Shown piece after piece: positions 6,538 to 13,986 of a DNA stretch of 56,344 bases. Source of the DNA: Lachnospiraceae bacterium (GTDB taxonomy: Bacteria; Bacillota; Clostridia; Lachnospirales; Lachnospiraceae); assembly GCA_910574745.1 (NCBI GenBank), contig CAJTCE010000018.1:14029-70372 (forward strand), read 5' to 3'. The notes beneath the pieces were generated by a model that worked only from the letters and a program-made list of their open reading frames with translations, was not told the DNA's origin and did no database searches. Made by a program: the position numbers and the translations under genes. Positions within the stretch are counted from its first letter, which is position 1. Every line of letters starts with the position of its first letter.

Positions 6538-7584
6538 TTACAGTTCGCAAAAAGCGGAGCGGAAACCAATGCTGACGAAGGAGCTGGAGCGGGGGTGCTT
6601 CAAGTTAAGAGCGGACGCACCCGAATTAGAGGTACTGTAGAACGCCGACCCCCGGAAAGGCAACCTTTCGCCGTTGTTTCTCGCCCAAAAATGGTCATTG
6701 CCATAACTTGCCCCCGAATCCGGGAACAACCCCAACGCTACCAAAAGTTTAGGTATGCTTACCCCGCTTGCTGCTGCAAGATTCTTAAATATGCAGTTTG
6801 TGTCGTTACTGTCCGTGGTCTGTGTTGTAACTGTCGTGCTGATTTTCGGCGTTGCGTCACTTGCACTTGTACGGTCAATCTTTAAAGTGCCTGCCGTTCC
6901 CGGCTCTACCAAATTTCCGTTTGGCATGATTGCTTTCCAAAGGGTGCTTGCTGCCGACATATCACAATCAATTTTCATGCTGTTTCCATAAGGTATAATC
7001 TGTATTTCCCCATTCATAAGCCTTAAACCGCCGGTCCATTCCCATACATTGCCGTTAAGGTCTGCTATGCCTGATGTATCGTGGTTATGATACCATGTAG
7101 GTTCTCCGCTGCCTGTCAGCGTCCTTTGTGTTTCGCCCTGTGGCTGTATCCCGTGTTCGTATGCGTGGTAATAATCCTTGCCGTAATTTGTATTGCCGTG
7201 CGGTACGGTCCCCATTTTCTGCGACAACAAATTAAGCACCGCAAAAATGCCTGTCTGATTCAAATGCCAACCGTTGCCCTTTTTTCTGCAAGCTGCTAAT
7301 GCTGCGTCAAACGTGATATAATTTTTAGGCAGCTTCATAGCTAAAGAATAGGCACGGTCATTTTCTACAATGTTAGGAAACTTTGATACCCAAATTGTGC
7401 TTTTCTCATTCCCCTCCACAACAAAAAACGGCAACACTTCATCTGTACCGCCTGTGATAATATCCGCATAGGTCATTTTAGGAACGCCCACCATAATAGA
7501 CGGCATACCTATATCATCATAGATAACCTTGTTTCCTGCGCCCATCTGTGCTACTGCACCCTGTAAATCATCAAAATTTGCCAT
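6538..7584 (-). CDS. DGR target protein 1, C-type-lectin (FGE-like) fold, tail-tip receptor binder
   Basis: 348 residues. The middle carries formylglycine-generating-enzyme/C-type-lectin hallmarks: a GWHL segment, PHGNTNYGKDYYH and IADLNGNVWEWTGGLRL. The last 40 residues (LPFRGSAF onward to FRSAFCEL) are encoded by VR1 and hold the variable positions. This fold displays diversified residues in a ligand-binding pocket, as in Mtd and TvpA. It is the last structural gene after the baseplate and tail-fibre genes and lies directly before avd, so it probably binds the host surface at the tail tip. An unusual Ser/Thr-rich insert precedes the variable end. Confidence 0.92.
   Translation of the reverse strand: MANFDDLQGAVAQMGAGNKVIYDDIGMPSIMVGVPKMTYADIITGGTDEVLPFFVVEGNEKSTIWVSKFPNIVENDRAYSLAMKLPKNYITFDAALAACRKKGNGWHLNQTGIFAVLNLLSQKMGTVPHGNTNYGKDYYHAYEHGIQPQGETQRTLTGSGEPTWYHNHDTSGIADLNGNVWEWTGGLRLMNGEIQIIPYGNSMKIDCDMSAASTLWKAIMPNGNLVEPGTAGTLKIDRTSASDATPKISTTVTTQTTDSNDTNCIFKNLAAASGVSIPKLLVALGLFPDSGASYGNDHFWARNNGERLPFRGSAFYSTSNSGASALNLKHPRSSSFVSIGFRSAFCEL
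6553..6665 (-). repeat. DGR variable repeat VR1
   Basis: Aligns without gaps to TR (5888-6000), 103 of 113 bases identical. Nine of the ten differences fall where TR has A on the coding strand. The tenth is T to G in an AAT codon. The conserved 3' end (ATTGGTTTCCGCTCCGCT) serves as the initiation-of-mutagenic-homology region. Confidence 0.93.
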
Positions 7585-7617
7585 TGTATATTATCCTCCT
7601 TAAATTTAATCAGCTTC

Positions 7618-7968
7618 TTAAACCAACGCCCATAATGTCAACGTGCATTTCTTCATATCGAACGGCAACGGCACACGTTCTGTAATCAAGTTGTCGTTCT
7701 CGTCTTTTTCTCCTGTATCTACAAACTTATACTCTCTAGCCGGGATAGTAACCTGTGCCACATATTCCCTTGCTTCTGTATTTACCCCTACCGTCAAGCC
7801 GTCTGCCGTATCCTTGCACACATCAAGCGTAACCTCATAATCACGCTCCCGGCTTTTGCAATTTACCATAAGTTCATCATCACCGAAAACAATCTTTGTG
7901 CCGGATACCTCATAAGGGATTTTCTCCCCCTCGTTCTTTTCTACTACAATAATCTTTGCTGCTGCCAT
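7618..7968 (-). CDS. Tail-tip protein of unknown function beside DGR target
   Basis: 116 residues, ATG at 7968 in the sequence that ends the upstream gene. Predicted all-beta pattern (KIIVVEKNEGEKIPYEV, VTLDVCKDT, AQVTIPAREYKFVDTG) with few charged patches; it ends KCTLTLWALV. Small beta-sandwich proteins just before a DGR target often serve as its adaptor on the tail. I do not recognise the family; the adaptor role is inferred from position. Confidence 0.55.
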   Translation of the reverse strand: MAAAKIIVVEKNEGEKIPYEVSGTKIVFGDDELMVNCKSRERDYEVTLDVCKDTADGLTVGVNTEAREYVAQVTIPAREYKFVDTGEKDENDNLITERVPLPFDMKKCTLTLWALV

Positions 7969-8144
7969 TATCTGTTACCTCCCATTCTCTGTAACTGGCG
8001 GTATGCTTCCTGTGAACGTACCGCAATGTGTTCTGCTGCTTCCCTCTGATTGGCACTTGCCGACCCATTTAATCCATAAGCCTTTAATACTGCTGCCGTC
8101 TGTGCCTTTCTTTCGTCACTCTTGATAATTACATTTGCTGCCAT
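7968..8144 (-). CDS. Small helical tail-region protein
   Basis: Start taken at ATG 8144 (MAANVIIKSDERK), 58 residues, because a GGAGGTTACGCATA site lies just upstream and the start touches the previous stop. Helical, Ala/Arg/Gln-rich (NQREAAEHIAVRSQEAYRQLQ). Unknown function. It sits in a run of overlapping tail-fibre genes. Confidence 0.55.
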   Translation of the reverse strand: MAANVIIKSDERKAQTAAVLKAYGLNGSASANQREAAEHIAVRSQEAYRQLQRMGGNR

Positions 8145-8638
8145 TATGCGTAACCTCCCTGTACTGTGCATTTCACGGATACACTTTTAGCGGCCCCGGT
8201 GTATTCAATCTTGAATCCGTTTAGCTGCTTATCGGTTATCTTTATATCCCCGACACCGCCCGCCCCGTCTGCGTCTGCTTCCACGTTTACGGTATAATCC
8301 AAATTGCCCCGTGGCGTTTTAAGTGCTACCGTCTTTTTTGAGTTGTTAAACGGGTATTCTTTCGTGTTGGTTAAGGTTGTTTCTATGATTTCCCCCTGTA
8401 ACCCCTTGATACGGCTTTCTGCCATTTTAACTTTTAACAAGGCTAATCCGGCAACTTCCCCGCTTGCAAATACCCTTTGTTCCAAATCATTGAAATTTTC
8501 CGCATTTTGTGGCGTACCCTCTTGTATTACCTCGCCCTCCACAGCTTCATGCGTAATTGTTCCGTCCGCATTGTTTACCTCTTTGTAACGGTTAGAAAAC
8601 TGCGTTACATGGTCTTTCCAAATCTTGAATAATCCCAC
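8144..8638 (-). CDS. Tail fibre or baseplate-attached protein
   Basis: 164 residues. The N-terminus contains the QEGTPQNAENFNDLEQRVF stretch, a recurring pattern in the N-terminal part of Firmicutes phage tail fibres, followed by a short helix and a beta-rich C-terminal half (GNLDYTVNVEADADGAG, DIKITDKQLNGFKIEYTG). It ends in a small beta domain rather than a large receptor module, so receptor binding may be passed to the DGR target downstream. Function assigned from context. Confidence 0.6.
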   Translation of the reverse strand: MGLFKIWKDHVTQFSNRYKEVNNADGTITHEAVEGEVIQEGTPQNAENFNDLEQRVFASGEVAGLALLKVKMAESRIKGLQGEIIETTLTNTKEYPFNNSKKTVALKTPRGNLDYTVNVEADADGAGGVGDIKITDKQLNGFKIEYTGAAKSVSVKCTVQGGYA

Positions 8639-8642
8639 TGTG

Positions 8643-8948
8643 CTATTCCTCCTTAAAATTAAAGCTAAAGCGGTACAACACGCCCTGTTGTACGCCTTTT
8701 AGGTTGATTGCTTCGGTCTTTTCTGCCCACAACTGATTAGTAATATCATACAACTGTATTTTTGTAATCGTTGTGGACCCCGACACTTGCGGGGTTATGG
8801 AAATACTAAGTGCTACCCTGCCGTCTTTCAGACGTTCCCGGCTTTCAATTTTCGCCTTGTGCAACACGCCCCCATACTCGACCTTAGCATAAGCAATGTG
8901 CGTTTCAATAAACTCCTTGAAACTCTCAAAGGCTCTTTCTGTCAGCAT
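8643..8948 (-). CDS. Small baseplate or fibre-associated protein
   Basis: 101 residues. Starts MLTERAFESFKEFIETHIAYAKVEYGG, a helix, then a beta-rich part (RVALSISITPQVSGSTTITKIQLYD). Conserved in this position behind gpI in many Firmicutes myoviruses, but no specific function is known to me. Short spacing to the next gene supports an operon. Confidence 0.55.
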   Translation of the reverse strand: MLTERAFESFKEFIETHIAYAKVEYGGVLHKAKIESRERLKDGRVALSISITPQVSGSTTITKIQLYDITNQLWAEKTEAINLKGVQQGVLYRFSFNFKEE

Positions 8949-8975
8949 TTTCTTTCTCCTTTACTTTTTTATTTG

Positions 8976-10184
8976 CTATAACCGATTTCTACCGCAACGC
9001 TTAACCTCGTATTGGTAACTTTCGGTATCTGCCGTTGTTGCCATTCCCTTATCAGATATTCCGGGTTTTGTGTTTGTGTAAGGTTCTGTGCCTGTCGTTT
9101 CCTTTCCTGTCGTGCCTGTTATGTACCTGTACTCCTCAAACTCTGTATCTGCTACCGTTTCTATATCCCCTCTTCCATGTACGATATTTCTTTTTGGTTT
9201 TGTTCCGGCAATAGTGTTTTCAAATGTATAGGCTTCTGTATCCGTTTCCCCGACTGCTGCCACTTCCCTAAATTCAGCCTTTATATTCCTGTCCGGCTTC
9301 GTTCCCGTCAAATCAGAATCATACTTTGCTGCGTCCGCTGCTGCCTGTGCTACCACCGTTTCAACCGCTGCCCCTCCTGCGGTATCCCTGTAAGGTTCTG
9401 TGCCTGTCTTTTGTTTTCCTGTCCGACCGCGGATATATTTATAACCCATTGTGTCCGAATCGGTCACAATATCACTATCCTTTGTTGCAAACGTGATATT
9501 TCTGTAAGGTCTTGTACCTGTCGGCACGGATTCCGCAATATATCCCGCTGCCTGTGTCATTATGTCAATAACGGCATTTAATACAACCCCCTCTGTATTC
9601 CTGTGCGGGTATGTTCCTGCCCTTAACTGCCCTGTCATTGGCGTTTGGAATAAAAAATACTCCGTCTGTGGCATGATGATAATGCACATGGAGCATTGAT
9701 AATATAAGCCGTCCAAGTGGGCGGTCAGCCGTTTGTATATGTCAACGGTGCTTACAATCTCGTCATAATCCACCGCAACCCTTGAATTTGTCGTATCAAG
9801 CACTATGCGGAAATGAAAAGGACGCCCGTTATAGTCGTACCACTCTTCTATCTCGCTTTGTGGATGCAAGCCACCTAACGCCCTTTCGGTTGCCCCTGTC
9901 GTTCCTAATTTCTGATGTACTCTTATGCTATCCCGGATAATCGCCCTTTTTGCTTCTATCGGATAATCATAATCGTACCAGTCAACGTGCAAGTCATACG
10001 CCAACACGTCAAGCCATGTTTCCGATAACTCTTCTATGTTGGCGTATATAATATTTTTCTTTGTTTCGTGTGCGGTTATATGTAATTCCTCTGCTATAAG
10101 CTGCCCTAAAGCAAGCATTGATTTATCTTTTTTCAATGCCGGGGGGAATTTTGTCATAAAATCAGCGTCTTTAATTTTATTCAT
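8976..10184 (-). CDS. Baseplate protein gpI-like with C-terminal TGT-P-RN repeats
   Basis: ATG at 10184 overlaps the gpJ stop; 402 residues. The first about 190 residues are gpI-like (FPPALKKDKSMLALGQLIAEELHITAHE, LDVLAYDLHVDWYDYDYP, GTTGATERALGGLHP). The rest is a run of six related units marked by AGTYPHRN, TGTRPYRN, TGTEPYRD, TGTKPDRN, AGTKPKRN and TGTEPYTN, spaced about 30-45 residues. P2 gpI links the baseplate wedge to fibres; the added repeats probably extend the attachment arm. A parS-like site inside (9450-9468) encodes IVTDSDTM. Confidence 0.8.
   Translation of the reverse strand: MNKIKDADFMTKFPPALKKDKSMLALGQLIAEELHITAHETKKNIIYANIEELSETWLDVLAYDLHVDWYDYDYPIEAKRAIIRDSIRVHQKLGTTGATERALGGLHPQSEIEEWYDYNGRPFHFRIVLDTTNSRVAVDYDEIVSTVDIYKRLTAHLDGLYYQCSMCIIIMPQTEYFLFQTPMTGQLRAGTYPHRNTEGVVLNAVIDIMTQAAGYIAESVPTGTRPYRNITFATKDSDIVTDSDTMGYKYIRGRTGKQKTGTEPYRDTAGGAAVETVVAQAAADAAKYDSDLTGTKPDRNIKAEFREVAAVGETDTEAYTFENTIAGTKPKRNIVHGRGDIETVADTEFEEYRYITGTTGKETTGTEPYTNTKPGISDKGMATTADTESYQYEVKRCGRNRL
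9450..9468. other. parS-like near-palindrome, copy 3
   Basis: TGTGTCCGAATCGGTCACA, a complete 19-bp copy inside the gpI-like gene. It reads V-T-D-S-D-T on the coding strand. Confidence 0.7.
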
Positions 10185-11322
10185 CTTCCACACCCCCAAA
10201 GGTCACGCTTTCCTCCTTTACCACCGCCACGCTCCCTTTTGGTATCTGTGTGAATACAGGGGCGGTTATTTCAACTCTTTTTATCCCCGATTCCATAAGC
10301 ATAGCATTAAAATAGGACGGGTTAATATCCCGCCCCATTTTTGAGGTCTGCCATAATATGTAATTTTCCACCGCCAACGCCACCGCCTGTTTAATGTCGT
10401 TGGTGCTTAGTTCCTTTTCCTTTGATATGAAATATTTTATGTTTATGTCAAATTCTACCGTGTCGGGTGCTGCCACTAATACGGTATCCGTCATTGGTCT
10501 AATTTCGTCCCCGCTTAGATAATCCCGTACTTTGTCTATCAATTCCTTATCCGGCAATTCCCCATTGTATAGCATAATCCTTATGTCAGCCACACCCGGC
10601 TGCGGACTCTCTGCCGATACGTCACTAATTTGTGCGGACACGCTTTTAGCATGATATATATAACTTCCCCTTGACCCCGCCGTTGTGTAGCTTTCTTCGC
10701 TTTCCCTCATGCGGTTATAATAGGCTGCGTCTTTTTCCGCTTCGCTTCCCCCTGCCGTTTCCGTAATGTTCATTACCTCATTGAAATACAGAAATTCATC
10801 TGATACAAGTTTGTCAACCTGTCCGGGTACAAACCCATTCCCGATTTCCCCGGCTGTGGTGCATACCGCCGGAACGTCCGCATAATCGGCCCCGGCTTTA
10901 AATATGATATGCCCTACCGTGTCAAAGTTTATTGTGCCGTCTACCGTTACCTCCATTGTGTCCGTTATTATAAAATCCTCTGTCAGCGTCTTTGTAAGAT
11001 AAAACCTAAGCGTTGTTTTCGCTGCTTCCGGCTCTAATCTCGGTACATTATGGAATATCTCACTAAGGGAGTCCAAGTTCTTTCCCTCTGCATACCGTGG
11101 TAAATTCTGTTTTGCCGATTCATTTATCAAAACTCTTTCCTGTATAATCACATCTGCAAGCCAAAGGATAAACGCCCTTACAGGGTCAGCCGGGTATAGC
11201 TTCCTTTTTGTGATACTCTCATATCCGGCTATCAGCTTATTTACAAGTGCTTCTGTATCTGTATCTACAAACTCAACCTCCGGCAAATTACTCGGTATAT
11301 TCCTCGTTGTCGTATTCGTCAT
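10177..11322 (-). CDS. Baseplate assembly protein gpJ
   Basis: 381 residues. Recognised by the baseplate_J pattern: an N-terminal VDTDTEALVNKLIAGYESITKR, LYPADPVRAFILWLADVIIQ, AVCTTAGEIGNGFVPGQVDKL, and AESPQPGVADIRIMLYNG in the second half. It forms the periphery of the baseplate wedge in contractile tails. It overlaps the gp25-like gene upstream by 35 bases and the gpI gene downstream by 8 bases, so translation is tightly coupled. Confidence 0.9.
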   Translation of the reverse strand: MTNTTTRNIPSNLPEVEFVDTDTEALVNKLIAGYESITKRKLYPADPVRAFILWLADVIIQERVLINESAKQNLPRYAEGKNLDSLSEIFHNVPRLEPEAAKTTLRFYLTKTLTEDFIITDTMEVTVDGTINFDTVGHIIFKAGADYADVPAVCTTAGEIGNGFVPGQVDKLVSDEFLYFNEVMNITETAGGSEAEKDAAYYNRMRESEESYTTAGSRGSYIYHAKSVSAQISDVSAESPQPGVADIRIMLYNGELPDKELIDKVRDYLSGDEIRPMTDTVLVAAPDTVEFDINIKYFISKEKELSTNDIKQAVALAVENYILWQTSKMGRDINPSYFNAMLMESGIKRVEITAPVFTQIPKGSVAVVKEESVTFGGVEDE

Positions 11323-11629
11323 TGATTACCACCTCCACTATTGGTTTTAATACACCGCTTTCATAATCGGCTTTAAAGTCAATGTTTACGATTTCTGCCC
11401 TCGGTTCGTACTCTTCCGTTTTGTCGTAAATATCCGTTGTTGCCAATGCTTTAGCCGTTTCTATCGGCTTATCTATGTATTTCGGGTTTAATCCTAATTC
11501 CCTGTCAAGCGGTATGTCATATTCCGTTGAGGAATACAGGAAATAAAGGTTTTGTATAACCTCTTCATACACCGTTGCGGGTGCAAGGTTTATTTCATTT
11601 TCCTTTGTTGTGTCTACTATGTAAGTCAT
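11288..11629 (-). CDS. Baseplate wedge protein, gp25/gpW family
   Basis: 113 residues. The sequence EEVIQNLYFLYSSTEYDIPLDRELGL is the gp25 signature, with the EIP-like acidic loop replaced by YDIPLDRE. Followed by KALATTDIYDKTEEYEPRAEI, also typical (the E-P-R motif). This protein is part of the wedge and starts sheath polymerisation. Confidence 0.88.
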   Translation of the reverse strand: MTYIVDTTKENEINLAPATVYEEVIQNLYFLYSSTEYDIPLDRELGLNPKYIDKPIETAKALATTDIYDKTEEYEPRAEIVNIDFKADYESGVLKPIVEVVINDEYDNEEYTE

Positions 11630-11635
11630 ACCGCC

Positions 11636-12034
11636 CTACCTTTCCGGGTATTCCTGTAAGGAAATACTGCTTTTTGCTATCAGTAGGTTGCCTTTGTTGT
11701 CAAACCTTTCATAATCTTTTGAGTGCTGCGTTATTACCCATTTTGTGCCGTACTTCTTACCGCCGATAACCAAAGTAAGTATTTTACCCTTTTTCCTGTA
11801 TTTATCTATCTTATCCTGCATTGTCCGTGGATTTACCCCTAAAAAAGCGGACAGGTAAATAGTAAAACTGGCTGTGTCAATATCATTGTACTGAAACTCC
11901 AGTAACGGTTTTTTATTGTGGCGTGTGTGTTTTGCGTAATTCGTCTTGCTGTCAATCTTCAAACCCTCAAAGGTTTTTACTGTATTCTTCGATACAGAAA
12001 ACACAATATCGCCTAATGTTCCAATCTTTGCCAT
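11636..12034 (-). CDS. Tail protein, P2 gpU-like
   Basis: 132 residues, starting MAKIGTLGDIVFSVSKNTVKTF, then a beta-rich middle and FTIYLSAFLGVNPRTMQDKI with an IGGKKYGTKWVITQ segment. This matches the P2 gpU pattern (an N-terminal LG-x-F-x-F strand and a late G-x-W strand). P2 gpU is a tail component encoded near tape measure, X and D, as here. The start overlaps the previous stop by one base. Confidence 0.75.
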   Translation of the reverse strand: MAKIGTLGDIVFSVSKNTVKTFEGLKIDSKTNYAKHTRHNKKPLLEFQYNDIDTASFTIYLSAFLGVNPRTMQDKIDKYRKKGKILTLVIGGKKYGTKWVITQHSKDYERFDNKGNLLIAKSSISLQEYPER

Positions 12035-12441
12035 TAGATACCTCCGATAATAAAGCCGTCCCCCTCGCCCTCCGGCTTAAAGATACATAATACCCATTGC
12101 CCTATATACGGTATCCACGGATACACTTTTATAACCCTGTCTGCTGTTCCTTTCCATGTATGCAGAATATCCGGGTACTCTTCCTTGTACCGGTCCCCTA
12201 TGCCTAATTTCCTGTCGTACTGTGCGTAATCAGCTTCATAATTCCACTTTACCCCTGCGTCTTTCCATTCCATAACCATAAACGGCGTATTCTGCACTAT
12301 CCGCAAATCCCCCGTTACAATGCCCTGTTCTTCTATCTTTACCCTTGCCGTCATTTTCTCTTTGTTTACGCTGCTTACAATGCCAATCCTTACTATGTCC
12401 TGCAGTTCCCTTATGTCGTTATCATCAAATTCCTTTATCAT
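12034..12441 (-). CDS. Baseplate spike protein, gpV-like
   Basis: ATG at 12441 shares a TGATG overlap with the preceding gpD stop; 135 residues. The start VRIGIVSSVNKEKMTARVKIEEQ is the OB-fold of gpV/gp45-type spikes, and the late VYPWIPYIGQWVLCIFKPEGEGDGFIIGGI completes it (shown in part). There is no long beta-helix, so this is a compact hub or spike adaptor rather than a full puncturing needle. Confidence 0.75.
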   Translation of the reverse strand: MIKEFDDNDIRELQDIVRIGIVSSVNKEKMTARVKIEEQGIVTGDLRIVQNTPFMVMEWKDAGVKWNYEADYAQYDRKLGIGDRYKEEYPDILHTWKGTADRVIKVYPWIPYIGQWVLCIFKPEGEGDGFIIGGI

Positions 12442-13766
12442 CAATACCCCTCCAAACAACTGCGTAATTTTATCTGTACCTTATAACCGCCTGTAATATT
12501 GTGCGTTGCCTGTTCGACTATGTATTTTCCGTTAAATTCCCCGAATCCGTATACCCTTACCGTGATACCCGCCACATAATCCACATCTCCAATTAGCGTA
12601 AATTCTGCCGTTGTTTCCCCTTTATTTCTTGCCCTTAATGATTTCCGTGCAAGTTCCTTAGCTTCCGCAACGCTTGACACTTTTTGTTTTATTTCCAATG
12701 TCTGCCCGTCAGAATTTGCATTTTCCGGCTTGTAAGTTGCTTCTATCTTCTTTTTTGTGTCCGGGTCTGTGTATACAACGTGGCATGATGAATAGGCGGT
12801 ATCAGCCGTTTTTGTCGAAAAACTGTAACTAAGTATATTGCCTTTGCCCGCCTTTATCTTTTTTACCTCTGCTTTTTTCTCAAAGTCCGCTGCGTCAAAC
12901 AATACGATTGTTTTTGACGTGACTTTAAGGCTGATTCCGGCACGTTTGCACATACGCTTTAAAAATGCTATGTCCGTCATGTTCCTTTGCTCTCTGCGTT
13001 TATATACAGGGTTGGAATTTGACAGGTACATAAGCTTCATGCTGCTCCGTTTCGCTATCTTCTGTGCCATGTTTTTTAGGGTTGTGTTTTCCCATGTCCT
13101 GTTATACTTCGTCTGCCTTAATTTCGCCTTGTATGGTATTGATGTAGCCTTGATTGTCAGCTTTTGGGGCGGCCCCATATAATTTACGCTGTCAATCTCG
13201 AATACCCCGCAATCTAATACTTTGTCCTTTCCGTCTGTGTAGGGGTTTTTCTGTATAACCATAGCGTGTATTTCCGTGCCTTTGAACGCCCTTTTTTCTG
13301 ATTTCTTGCTTGCTGTTTTCTTTTCTGTTACCGTTTCCCCCTCTACATCTTCTGCATTTACCCAACCATAAACCTTTTTTCCGTCCTGTGAAATTAAATG
13401 ATAGGGGTGTGCGTTGCTGTTTGCTATCGTACATTTACATTTGCTTGCGCCCCTCGTTACCGTGGGTTCTGCTGCTGAGGAGGATATATAAACCGGTCCG
13501 CCTTTGAATTGTACAATATTGCCAACCTTTACCTCCCCCTTTTTTGTAACCGTCTGTGTTTTCCCTGCCGTTTTGTTCGTATTAAGCCAATCCTTAATCC
13601 ATTTCCCCTCTCTATCATCAAGCGATATGCTAATATCGTCCGTTTCGTCCTCTTCCTTGTCCGTGAATGACAGGGATAACAGGTATTTTGACAGGTCCTT
13701 TGATATATCCGCACCTTTGAAATAGAGTTTTACCGCCGTTCTCCTTGCTAACGTCTTATCACTCAT
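12441..13766 (-). CDS. Baseplate hub protein gpD with inserted SH3-like wall-binding domain
   Basis: 441 residues. The ends match the P2 gpD/gp27-type hub: an N-terminal AVKLYFKGADISKDLSKYLLSLSFTD, then VMVIQKNPYTDGKDKVLDCGVFEID, SNSNPVYKRREQRNMTDIAFLKRMC and ATHNITGGYKVQIKLRSCLEGY. Inserted at about residues 78-145 is a domain (VQFKGGPVYISSSA to HPYHLISQDGKKVYGWV) almost identical in motif to the two C-terminal domains of the endolysin at 1932-3050. The insert would put a peptidoglycan-binding module at the tip of the tail tube. Motifs quoted are partial. Confidence 0.85.
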   Translation of the reverse strand: MSDKTLARRTAVKLYFKGADISKDLSKYLLSLSFTDKEEDETDDISISLDDREGKWIKDWLNTNKTAGKTQTVTKKGEVKVGNIVQFKGGPVYISSSAAEPTVTRGASKCKCTIANSNAHPYHLISQDGKKVYGWVNAEDVEGETVTEKKTASKKSEKRAFKGTEIHAMVIQKNPYTDGKDKVLDCGVFEIDSVNYMGPPQKLTIKATSIPYKAKLRQTKYNRTWENTTLKNMAQKIAKRSSMKLMYLSNSNPVYKRREQRNMTDIAFLKRMCKRAGISLKVTSKTIVLFDAADFEKKAEVKKIKAGKGNILSYSFSTKTADTAYSSCHVVYTDPDTKKKIEATYKPENANSDGQTLEIKQKVSSVAEAKELARKSLRARNKGETTAEFTLIGDVDYVAGITVRVYGFGEFNGKYIVEQATHNITGGYKVQIKLRSCLEGY

Positions 13767-13986
13767 CTGCTGTTACCCCCTGTTTCCACGGGGGCAATGT
13801 TTCCGATACCTCTAAATCAATCTCCGGGAGGGTCAGCTTGACCCCCGCCGGAAATATGTAGGTATCCTTATGCTCTATGTTTGCTTTAATCAGCATATCC
13901 ATGTACATTTCATTTCCGTATGCCTTGTAAGCCACAATATCCCATGTATCCCCGGATATGGTTGTATAAGTGTCAAGCATAAGCAA
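13759..13986 (-). CDS. Tail protein gpX, LysM domain
   Basis: 75 residues. It begins TYTTISGDTWDIVAYKAYGNEMYMDMLI, the P2 gpX/LysM pattern, and ends with an acidic DADE-like tail. LysM-type gpX proteins sit at the baseplate hub and contact the cell wall. It overlaps the tape measure gene upstream and gpD downstream. Confidence 0.88.
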   Translation of the reverse strand: MLMLDTYTTISGDTWDIVAYKAYGNEMYMDMLIKANIEHKDTYIFPAGVKLTLPEIDLEVSETLPPWKQGVTADE

